A stretch of 64,000 nucleotides of DNA from Prinsepia uniflora (Eukaryota > Streptophyta > Magnoliopsida > Rosales > Rosaceae). Positions 1 to 10,894 of this stretch are shown in pieces (within the stretch, counting starts at the first letter, position 1; each line of letters starts with the position of its first letter). The stretch spans positions 69,613,586-69,677,585 of the forward strand of contig CM064871.1 in the NCBI GenBank assembly GCA_032719365.1, in the 5' to 3' direction. Below the pieces are notes generated by a model. The model worked only from the letters and a program-made list of their open reading frames with translations, searched no databases and was not told the DNA's origin. Both the position numbers and the translations under genes were made by a program.

Positions 1-2520
1 TACGGTTCTGAGATAAATTATGGAATCCCGTGTCGGATCGGGTATTAGTGTGAGGTATGGATGCGGATCTCGATAGCAATGACAGTTAGTCGGAAGCCAT
101 ATGGAGATGACTGGCTATCGAGGGTAATTAGTGTGGTTATAATACTTGGGGATCAGGGGACGTTCAAGGAACGTTCATTTTCCTGATGTGGATTGTCAGA
201 GTGGTGGTACCCATAGTCGTGAGGTACGGGATCGTCGTTCGGTATGAACGGAGATCCAGGGTTGTCGTATTTGCACATGGTGTGCAAGTATGGATGTTTT
301 TATGTTGGTACTTTTGTGCCAATACTAGTATGGATGCATGGGTGCTGATACTAGTATTGTTGATAGTGTGTTGGTGCTGGTACTAGCGCTGGTGCTAGTG
401 TCGGTGATGGTGTTGACGATGAGCCACAAGTTGAGGTGTGACTCCGTCATGATGAACATATGTTCGGTCGTTGAGATTCGGTAGTGGTTGAGTGATGGAC
501 TGGATGGGATCCAGTTGTGATTGTGATGTGTTGGGATTAGTCCCGACAGGGGTAAAATGACAAGTGATGAGTGGATTAAAAAGGTATAATTGAGACTTGA
601 GTAATCTTAGGATGGCGTCCCCTACGTCATGAGAATTAGTGGATTTGGGGAGTTGTTGGCAACTCCAAAATTGGTGTGATTATATGTTTTTATTATAGAT
701 GTGGAATTTTGTAACTGAGAACTTGGAAAATCGAGCGTTGAACTTGTAAAGGTTGGGATGTGCGAATGGAACAATAACAGATTGATTGTGGACACGGGGT
801 CGTCCAAGTGAGTTGAGGAGGTAGGAAGTCTAGTGGTTAGACTTGACATCTCGTTGGGAGCATGTCTGTTTCCAACATGGTTGGAACCTTAGTTTTGAGG
901 AAAGTTGTGATTGGGGAACGAGAGTGGTGCTCATTTTTGGTGATTGGTATTCCGAAGTCATTGGGGTTGACTTCTTGCTTTCTGCCCTGACAAACATTAA
1001 CTGTAGTTACCAGTACGTTGAGCGTGTATTGGTTGGTGAGCCATGTGTGTTGTGGGGTCATCAGGGGGAGTTGCGTATTCAATATTAGGTAAACGAGATT
1101 TTTCATTTTCTGCTTGGTGGCAGACGATGTTGGGTTACATGACGTGGTGAGTGCAGTGAGTTTTGTTGCATCCACGTAGGATGAGTATTGGTGTCATCAT
1201 TTTGGATCATCCTTGGTTTTTCCTAGGTGGAATGACAAGGATCGATATGAACTTGGGTATGTGAGTCGTAAATGACGGGGTTGAACTTCTTTTTGAAGTG
1301 GAGCCCGTATGGTATTCTACTCGGGTGAGTAGGTTTTCGATGTGGTCAGGTTTTGTCAACCTTAGACGTGTGGAGGTTGGATTGGCTTCCCTATGAAGTC
1401 AATTGGAGGTATTGAACGGGTAACCGATAGGTTCGGTTTTGGTGTGTCTTGGTAAATGTGAACGAGATTTTGGGATTTGGAATCGAATTTCTGGGTGACG
1501 ATTCAGGATTCAATTTTGGAACTTGAAAAGGGATTTCTGGATTTGGGTACGGAATGATTATTCCAAATGCTAGCTTACGAAATAATGATTTCGGATTCGG
1601 ATTTGGAAATGAATTAAAAATTTGATGTCTGGGCTTGGATCCGGGATTTCTTATGAAATTGCGGATTCGGATTCGGAATTGGAACTAGATGATGGGTGGA
1701 GTTTCGATTTGTCTCATGCTGGATTGGGCAAATGGTGCTCCATTGTTGAAACGTGTTTGGCTATGACCTAGGTGGTTGTAGTCTGGTCATTAGATAGATG
1801 TGTGTACTTCGTACATGGTTCGAGGTACAATACCTTGTAGACTTGTGATGTCTAGTTACGATATACGAGTTATACCCGAGGTGTGTTGGTGAGCGTGTTG
1901 GTAGTCGGATTGGTTCCGATACCACTGGATTAGTCGTGGGCCGGACATTGGATACTATGCAATGGGTCATGGTATTTCCGATGAGTCTAATTACACACGA
2001 GTTGGGTGAAATGTTGGTAAGTGTATTTGTGAGTCAAGTAAGTTGGTGGCTTGTGTAGCCACGAGTGAGTCTAGTGTCAGTTTTCGACTGACAACAATTG
2101 TGTGGTGACAGATTGTCAGGATGTGTCAACATAGATGGTTGAGTGGGGGCAGCTGACTCCTAGTGGGAGTAAATTTCAGGATAGATTGGTGAGTGGGAAA
2201 GGAACTGTAGAGTTGTTGCGTCAACGAAAGGGTAGATTGAACAAGTGGTGTCAATTCGAAACGAGTGGTTTCAGTCATTCGACGGGGTCGAATGTAGTTG
2301 TTGCGTTATGAGTACTAGTGGTACGTTTGGGTGCAGACAAGTTTTGTCTGATTAGTTGGTGTACGGGTGTACACGTGTTGCGTGGTCAATTCCACTTTCC
2401 ACGGGGTGTTTGTGGAATCAGGGTAGTCGAGTTTCGAGAGCGAAACTAATTAAGGAGGGAAGTACGTTGAGATTAGATCGGTTAGAATTTCGAGGACGAA
2501 ATTTATTAAGGAGGGAAGAT
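1..2520 (+). mobile_element. internal domain (3' part) of a non-coding LTR retroelement
   Basis: This stretch lies directly upstream of a polypurine tract and LTR start at 2521, so it is the 3' part of an internal domain in plus orientation. It matches, in reverse complement, the internal domain of the element at 13901-17213; for example the purine-rich end at 2430-2520 corresponds to 13901-13990. No frame stays open beyond about 110 codons, and I recognise no gag or pol motif. It is therefore probably a non-autonomous (LARD-like) element, or a coding element decayed beyond recognition. The 5' LTR would lie left of the window. Confidence 0.7.
2508..2519 (+). other. polypurine tract
   Basis: AAGGAGGGAAGA sits immediately before the LTR start. 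In LTR retrotransposons this tract primes plus-strand DNA synthesis. A near-identical purine run occurs about 65 bp upstream, suggesting a duplicated tract. Confidence 0.7.
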
Positions 2521-3151
2521 TATAACGACCCGTCCCGAATTCCGGGATTAGATTAGTCACTAATCTTGATTAGTGAGGTTGAACGGTGGTTAGTAGGGCG
2601 GAATCGGACAAAATGTGCAAAATGACCGTTTTGCCCCTGGTCGTGGGCAAAATGTTGACTTTTTGATCGGGTGGTCAAATGGACTATGACCGATGACCGT
2701 GACGTAGTTCGGGACGTCACGAGTTCATAGACAGGCGGCACGTTCGATTCCGACATCCGAGGAGAAAGTTATGATGTTCGGAAGTTGAGGGGCATTTTGG
2801 TAATTTTGGTCCATTGGGGTCAAATGTTGACTTTTTGACCGGGAGGTCCGATGGACGAGGGCCAAGGACCGTTACGTAGGTCTCGTCGATACGAATCCAA
2901 TGACAGGCGGCATGCCGAAATCGGAGTTCCGACGACGAAGTTATGGTCAGGGAAACAAATTTACGAACTGAGGCTTCGATTAAAATAATAATATAATAAT
3001 AAATAGTAACCGATGACTGTGCACATCCGGATGAGTGACAAGTGTCACCCATCCCCTGAAATCTGATCCATGTTTCCCTCCCAACACTATCATTACAACA
3101 TCATCATTCCCCTTCCTTTTCTTTGAATTTTCTTCAAACCGTGCACAAATT

Positions 3152-3174
3152 GGGGGGGGGGGGGGGGGGGGGGG
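3152..3174 (+). repeat. G23 homopolymer
   Basis: An uninterrupted run of 23 G followed by AGGGAC. It lies inside LTR sequence. Length may be inexact, as such runs are prone to assembly error. Could fold as a G-quadruplex on this strand. Confidence 0.9.
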
Positions 3175-3354
3175 AGGGACTGAACTGGGAGAATTGGCTC
3201 CCTTCCTCTGCCGTTCCTGAGAGAAAATGAGAGATTGAATGACTGGAATAACAAGGGAAACACGAGGGGTTGTGAGGATGCTGAATTCTGGGTTTCGAAA
3301 ATTTAGAAAAATTGGAGGGAAATTCGAATTGGAAGAATTGGGCCGTGAGGAGTG

Positions 3355-4600
3355 GAACCTCACCCAAAACCTCATCCAACTCACCAAAACCGTCGACTCT
3401 ACCCCAAACTTCCCTACTTTCGATCTGAACATCGACGGCAAAACAGAGCACACAAGGTACTCTCCGTCGTCTAGCCTCCACCGTGCACTCCTCCGTCACG
3501 GCAGCACAACCAGAAGACTCCTAGGACTCCACTGAACTCCCTAGACCTCACAGGACTCCTCGATTCTATCCCTAAAGCTACGACTTCCACTTTGAACTTC
3601 CACGGTTAAACAGAGCAAATAGAAGGGGATGAGAAATTACCTATCCTCCGATCGCAGTCGTGAGCTCAGCCGCGAGGTAGTAGCTCCTCCCGTCCACCTC
3701 CAGCCTCTGGACACTTCCACGAGTCCAATTGCACCGTACACGGCCACTCCACCACCACAATCTCTCTGGTCACCCTGTTTTTTCCTCCCTGGTTTTTTTA
3801 CCCGTGGCTCTCAACTCACGCACAACACTCACCACTCCTCCAACCTCCCTCACTGCCTTCCTCTCAAGTCCTGATCACTCTCACACACTCACAACCTCGC
3901 ACCCTCACCGAACTTGATCGATTTCTCCCCAAATTCCCAGTCTCTGTTTCTCTCTAGGTCGAAGAACAACCACGAACACACGGGCACCCCAAATAATTGG
4001 GACAGTGTTCCCTAGAACCCTCTAGTCAAGCCCCACGTGTCACCATCCTCCCCTTCTCTCTCACAACTGTCTCAATCTCAGCCCTTCATTTTCCTTCTCT
4101 GTTGCACAAATCCCAATGTGCAGAAAGACCAAAATGCCCTTCCTTTTACGTCACATTTACAGTTTTGCCACTACCTTTCTAGACCCGTATCTACCACGTC
4201 GTAAGTCCGATGAATACGTACCGCCTGTAATCGAACTCAGGACGACGAGATCTACCTAACCATCCTAGGTCAACACAACAAAACTCGTTCAAACGAAAAG
4301 TCAACTTTTCCCCCCTTAAGTTAACCAAATTACGGTTATGCCCTCAACCTTCCGAACATCATAACTTCCTCCTCGGATGTCAGAATCGGGCGTGCCACCT
4401 GCCTACGGGTTCGTGACGTCCCGAACTACGTCTTGGTCACCAGTTAAAGTCCATTTGACCACCCGAACTAAAAGTTAACTTTTTACCCAAACTAGGGGCA
4501 AAATCGTCATTCTGCACTAACGACCACAACGAGACCAACTAACCCCCCGATTAAGCTCACTAATCCCATCTAACCCTAATTTCTGGAACGGGTCGTTACA
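3355..4600 (-). mobile_element. truncated minus-strand LTR fragment
   Basis: The right edge is the LTR start read on the minus strand (GGGTCGTTACA ending at 4600). Leftward the sequence follows the first part of the plus LTR at 22282-25257 in reverse complement, including blocks matching about 22320-22790 and 23216-23530. The left boundary is approximate. The LTR 3' end (TGACAGG on this strand) is missing, so this is a truncated copy inserted in the LTR that starts at 2521. Confidence 0.65.
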
Positions 4601-4958
4601 ACCAACCCTCATCTCTCTTTTCCCCGTCTGAAAACCTTGGAAAACCCCCCAGACCCGAGACGGAGACACAAATCCAGAAAACCTAAAACACCTCAACCCG
4701 TCTTCTTGACTCGAACCAAGACCAAGGTAGGACTGTGAGGACCTCAGGATGACGGTGAGGCAGTCGACACGACCTACGGTGGCGACACGGCGGAGGTAAA
4801 CCGTGAAACTCGAGAAAGCCCAAGTTTTTCCTAAGTGTCAAATGAACCCTTTTAACGTCTGGGTTTCATTTCTTTTGTTTGGGACACATTCTAGGGATGG
4901 TGACGAGCTGCTAGAATGACAGGACCCACCCCGATCATCACCCCGATAACCGAAGTGA

Positions 4959-7475
4959 TGTGACGCCCCAGAAATTCGAAAACGGAAAATTTGGAAAATT
5001 TGAGGAAAATGACGATTTTGCCCCTAGAATTGGGTGAACGGTTGACTTTTTATTTGAGCAGTCAAACAGACTTTGACCGATGACCGTGACGTATTTCGGG
5101 ACGTCACGAGTTCATAGACAGGTGGCACGCCTGATTTCGACATTCGAGGAAAAAGTTATGACGTGCGGAAGTTGGAGGGTAATTCGGTAAATTGGTCAAA
5201 AAGGGACCATTTGTTATTTTTTTGACCGGGACCATGTTTGAACTTTCTGAAAGTACTGTTGGGTAGGTCTCGAGACGCTGAATCCGTAGACATGCGGTAT
5301 GCGTCAATCGGAGTCCGAACGAGAAAGTTATGGGTCTAGAACGATGAGGGGTATTTTGGTAATTTATGATGACGAGGGTAAAATGGTAATTTGCTGCAGT
5401 GTGGATAAGTGTGTGATTTAACCTGGTGAGTCAACTAATTTGGATGTGGATTGGGCAGGTGGTGACACTTGTCACCATGTTTGTAAGATTAGTGGAGGTT
5501 GATGATGCGGATTGAAGGCTAATTACCAGTTGTTTACACAAAAGGATAAAAACAGAGAGGTTGATCTCATTTTCATTGATTCTATCCAGCAACCAAAACG
5601 TGAGAAATTGGTATCATTGAACGTGATTTCATGAGGAATGACAGAGAAGAATGAAGGGCATTATAAACCTAGTTGAACTCAGTTGAAAACCCAGAAAAAC
5701 CTGAAACCTTGGATGAACACCTTAGGATCGAATCTGAACTTATGGACGTAATTGAGTGAAATTGACCTTTGTTTTAGCCTTCTGGGAGTGAGACGAGTCG
5801 AACTGGATCAAGAACGAAGGCAATTCGAGGTGTTTTAACTTAGAACAGAACGGGGGAGGAAACTGGATTTTCGATCTTGAGTCGTGGATTTGAGGCCATG
5901 GAACCGTGAAATTGATCATGGAAATATGTTTCTTTGAACTCCACGATGCTTCCTGATGAATCAATTGAAGAAAAACATGGATCAATGATCACGATTGGAT
6001 GATGAACAGTAACTGGCTATGCGTCGATGTTCAAGCTCGAATCGTGTGAATTCAGAAATCCAACCGGGTCATCTCGTGGGTCGCAGGACCCGTTTACCAG
6101 TCATTCGGGTTGGAACGATCACTGTTCACAGTACTGTAGCAGGCGCGTGGCAACCACGCGCAGCCATTCACGGCGGCGCGTGGGGGCGCGTGAGGGCGAA
6201 TCCCGAGGGTTCGGGGTTCTTGGCAAGCGTCGGAAATTACGGAAACGCGTGCAGCTCGGAAAGCGAGCGGGTTTGGACGGTGTGTGAGTGGATGTTTGTT
6301 TTATAAACCATGATGCATGCATAGTTAAATGTTTTTCTATGATTGATTGCATAAATTGAATTGCAATGATGTCTTGATGACGTGGCATGATTATGTGAGA
6401 TTTAATGAATATTTTAATCGGTCTTTCGGGCACGTTTTTTGAGAAAATGTGCAAATGATATTTTGGGCTAGGCCCGGAGTCAAAATGGTTTCAAAATGGA
6501 TATTTTGATGAATTGATAAGTCAAGGATGATTTTTGGATTATATTACTGTTTTCCATGTGACTTTACGGTTTTACGTATAAATGCTATTTGGGCTTGAGT
6601 CCCGGTTGGTAACGATTTTGACTTGGTCTGAAGTCATGGATTTGATTGAGATGTTTTGGGATATGATCCCGGGATGATTTTGATTGTCATTGTGCTTATG
6701 GCTGCCCAGACGGTCGAAGCTAGGGGTGTTCCCATACGACCGAAGCTCGGGTATATGATTGTGATTGTTCCCAGGCTGCCGGAACTCGGGATGTTCCTAG
6801 AAGGCTGGTACTCGGGTGAGATATATTCCCAGATAGCCGAGGCTTGGGGTGTTCCCAGACGGCTAACGCTCGGGGTGATGCGTACCGGGGCAGTCGGAGC
6901 TCGGGGTGACTTCCCAGACGACTGAGGCATGGGTTATGGCCTACGCGTAGTGCAGATGTGACAGTGTTATGGTTTGTGCACTTGTGAATAGTGCAGATTG
7001 ATTGATTGATTGAGTGCTTGATTATGACCTTATGCAGAGTACTGTTTGATGTTGATTGTGAGTACGTACTGGTATTGAGTACGAGTTCTGGTCTGTATGG
7101 CCAGGTGATTATGTTTTCGTATGTTTTGGCCTGAGAGCCGGGATTTAACATGTTATGTGGTTTGGCTGGAAGGCCAGTGTTGGTGTTTCATATGTTTTTC
7201 CCTATGCATGCAGGTTTGATAAACTGGAGGGTAAACAATGATGTGTTTTAAAATGTATTTTAAATTTTTGTCCACTCACACCTTTGTTTTGATGACCCTC
7301 CAGGCCGTGGCACAACATTCAGGGCTGATCTCGAGGCGGAGGCATGAGCGGAAATCAGCGCAGTTATCCCTTGTCTGATAGGTGCTGAAGGATAGTTTCG
7401 GGACTTCAGTTGACTTGTCAGACGGGAGCAGGACCGAGCACAGTTACCGAGGTCCAGTTAGGACGGGTCCTGTCA
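4959..7475 (+). mobile_element. plus-strand solo LTR nested in the 4917-9916 LTR
   Basis: It starts TGTGACGCCCCAG at 4959 and ends GACGGGTCCTGTCA at 7475. Flanks AGTGA (4954-4958) and GGTGA (7476-7480) form a target-site duplication with one change. Removing it joins the minus LTR 3' end (TGACAGGACCC...) to its CCTGCTCCCGTCTGACA block in the expected order. Length is 2517 bp. Confidence 0.8.
6702..6930 (+). repeat. imperfect tandem repeats inside an LTR
   Basis: About five to six degenerate units built around TTCCCAGACGGC followed by GAAGCTCGGG. It sits at the same relative LTR position as the repeat blocks at 8002-8215, 24584-24790 and 54980-55200. Confidence 0.7.
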
Positions 7476-8001
7476 GGTGAACCCTGCTCCCGTCTGACAA
7501 CCCAACACAAAAGACCGAAACAACCTCACAAGGACCCACAATTCTCATTGCCAAACAAGGGAGAATTCAAAATCCAACAAGTCAACAGCTATACAGAGCA
7601 TAGTACAAAACAAGGTAAACAAAATCCTACTAAAGTACACGCACAACGGAAACTCGTAGCAGAAAACACCAGAAACACCCCGGGAGAACTCTATACCTCT
7701 GCCTCAACGTCAACCCCAGCGCTATCACCACGACCTGGAGGGCATTTAAAAAAAAAACAGAAGGTGTGAGTGGACTAGAAATAAAAAGAGTTTCAAAAAC
7801 AGTTTAATAAACAAACCAGGGTTTTGCCCTCTGTTTTAAAAACATGCATGCATAACCCAATGTCTAAAAAACATTTATCAATCATATCATTTTCATCATG
7901 GAAACCGCAGCAACATAAACACAGTATGATAATCGTTATAAAACATTAGCAGTAAAACTTAAGATACCAATATAATCATCCGATCAAACCTGCTGGATCT
8001 A

Positions 8002-8215
8002 TCCGAGTCCTTAAACTCCCGAGTCTTTAAACTCAATCCAGGCCTCAATATAATCTAAGTCTTTAAACTCCCGAGTCTTTAAACTCAACAGGCCTACGGG
8101 GGAAAATATCAATATCCGAGTCTTTAAAGTCTCGAGTCTTTAAACTCAATCCGGGTCTTTAAACCCAATCCGGGCCCGTCCCCCGTCAATCATAATCCGG
8201 GTCTTTAAACCCAAT
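8002..8215 (-). repeat. short tandem repeat block (GAGTTTAAAGACTCGG type)
   Basis: Repeated CCGAGTCTTTAAACTC-like units, the reverse complement of the block at 24584-24790 in the sister LTR. Confidence 0.8.
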
Positions 8216-10894
8216 AACCAGATCCAGCAAATCCAATCCAAAACCGTTTGAAAACCATTTCTAAATCCATATCCAAACCCGAATTCGAAATCACTATCCT
8301 GAAGCCCTTCCGGCATTCAGAACCGTCATTCCAAACCCAAATTCGGAAATCCCCTTTTCAACTTTAAAACCAAATCTCGATATCCGAAATCCGATTCTAA
8401 AACTGAAAACCTTGATTATCGAATTATGTCTCAAAATCCATTTATAAGCATTGAAACTAATTATAGATTGAAATCCCAAAAGCATCGCATCAAAAGCATA
8501 AACAGAGTATTTCTCGTAAAACGTGCTGAAATACGTAAACTATCTCGAAAAACATGCCATTATGCAAATCAGATATAGAATACTCAATAATCATGAAATC
8601 ATATTTAAAACCATAAAATGAGTAAAGAAAAGCAATTATGCATGCTCGGTTGAAGGAGTCCACTCACAGTTCCCGGGCACGTCACTCGCGTCCCGTACGT
8701 TCCTCGGCCGCCTCAGGGATTTCCGATCCTAGCACAGGTCACCAAAACGAGTCACTAGCATGTCAACTAAGCTTCTCCTAATTTCCTCCAATTTTCCCGG
8801 CTTTTAAACGTAATTAAACGGAAATCCTAAACCTTTGACCACTTAGAACTAACCTGAGACGATGTTCAATTGTCTCGAAACTTGTCCCAACAGGTTCTTT
8901 ACAACGATTAGACTCAAAACCATGTTGGACACTTCCCCGGAAACTGCACCACGCGCCCTCACGCGCCGCCCAAAGGGGCTGCACGTGGGCTTCACGCGCC
9001 TGCACAGTGGCACTGTTCATCTTCTTCTTCGATCACTCGACTTCTCTCAAGTCTCTAGACATCAACACGAGTTCAATTTCGATGGTTGATCGATGGAGGT
9101 GCACAACCGTGAACGGTGGTCCTCTGTTCTTCTACGATTTCCTCACCACTCACAACCATTTCCTCTCCCAACTTTCACCCAGAACCACTTATCATCCTCA
9201 CAACCTCTCTCTGCTCTCACTCTCACCAGGTCACAAGGCCTCACACACACCCTGCCATCGATCGATTTTCCTCCCTAGCACCGTCACTGTTTTTCTCTCA
9301 ATTGCACCATGCAAAAGACTGGAACCCACTAGACACAACCCACGTGTCCAAATCCTGTGGTCCCAAACCCAAATATCTAATTAAATCCTGTACACTTGTC
9401 CCAATCTGATTTGCACAATTCTCAATGTGCAAAAAGACCAAAATACCCATAATTGTCCAATTTACGATTTTACCCTTCGCCGTTCTAGACCCATATCTCG
9501 CTCGTCTAACGTCCGATGAAGGCATGCCACCTGTTGTTGTACTCAGGACGACGAGATCTACCTAACGATTTTCGGTCTACGTGTGAAAACCTTGTCGTGC
9601 AACAAGTCAACTTTTCCCCCTAATTTAACCAATTTACGAAAGTGCCATCAACCTTCCGAACATCATAACTTCCTCCTCGGATGTCGGAATCGGGCGTGCA
9701 ACCTATCTATTGACTCGTGATGTCCCGAACTACGTCACGGTCATCGGTCAATGTCCAATGGACCGCCTGAACTAAAAGTCAACATTTTGCCCATTTTATG
9801 GGCAAAATCGCCATTCTGCACTAACGGTCCAAAAGTAACCCACTAACCACCAATTAACTTAGCTAATCCGTTACTAATCACTCCGCTAATTCCGACTTCC
9901 GGGACGGGTTGTTACATGGAAGCTGGTTTGGACGCTGGAAACCGACGAGACAGCCGGAGAAGACAACCGGAGTAAGGCCGTGAGTTTCTTTGACGTCCTA
10001 GATCCATAGAACAGACATAGAAGATCTATTAGGAACAAATCTTGTCGAAAAGGTGGCCGAAAACGGATTCTGGAAACGGGTCAAGCCCACGGGTCAAGTT
10101 GCGGGTCAACGGCAACCCGACTTCAGAGATCCAGGTTGACCCGATACTGTAGCAGTGATGATGTCATCATGCTGACGTCAGCAGTGATGTCATGATGAGG
10201 TCATTATGTCAGAGATTATCAGACCAGGGGCCAACCAGAGAGTGACACGTGTCCTCTAACATGTGTCAGCAGTGACGTCATGCTCTGACGTCAGGAACAC
10301 TATAGCAGCGTTTACCAGGCGTGTGTGAACAGTACTTTTGGTGGGGCCAGTACCATTTTAAGGGTTTTTACGATACGGATCCAATGGCGGGGGTTTTGTG
10401 TCGATCAGAGATCGTTAGGATGGTTAAAATGGGGTTTGAAGCCTCGGAAATAGTGCCCGAGCCATGTTTTCAGGACGGATCTGTTCTAGGGTTTTAGTAT
10501 GGAACTAGTAGGGTCCTTTAGTGACTCTTGGACATGTTAATACAGGTTTTAGGCTGTCATTGAGCAGCAAGGACCGTGTGTGAGTGGGCTATTAGATTTC
10601 TTAAAGGATTGCATGCATAAACTGTTTTGCTATTCCACTTTATGATTTGGATGAGACTATTATGGGTACTATATGAGGATGCTTAAATTACATATTATGA
10701 TGTTCTGGGCATGAGACCCGTCTGGATTATATATGGAATGTTTTCAGGTATGTCCGGGGGACACAGGGTAACTATACTATTATTGTGCTGTACTTTCCTA
10801 CCTTTCTATCTTGTCTCCTCCAAGGAGGGTCGTTGGCCTGGGTGGACCCTGGAGTAGTCACGGGGCACTGACTGAGTGGAGTTAACCCCCGTTG

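Larger units (their letters stand above)
4917..9916 (-). mobile_element. minus-strand solo LTR, itself interrupted
   Basis: The LTR 3' end TGACAGGACCC is at 4917 and its 5' end (GGGTTGTTACA) ends at 9916. Flanks are TAGAA (4912-4916) and TGGAA (9917-9921), a target-site duplication with one change. The plus solo LTR at 4959-7475 splits it into 4917-4958 and about 7481-9916. No internal domain or primer-binding site is present, so it is a solo LTR. It belongs to the same subfamily as 22282-25257. Confidence 0.8.

Noticed and set aside
843..1175. Possible gene with frames on both strands in the internal domain
   Set aside because: The matching region of the second copy (15594-15869) has a similar short run but different frame ends and stops. 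No domain recognised.
2980..3535. Overlapping frames on both strands with poly-Gly or poly-Pro
   Set aside because: Created by the G23 run inside LTR sequence; no coding features.
7410..7769. 119-codon plus-strand frame
   Set aside because: Spans the boundary of two LTRs in opposite orientation, so it cannot be a native gene.
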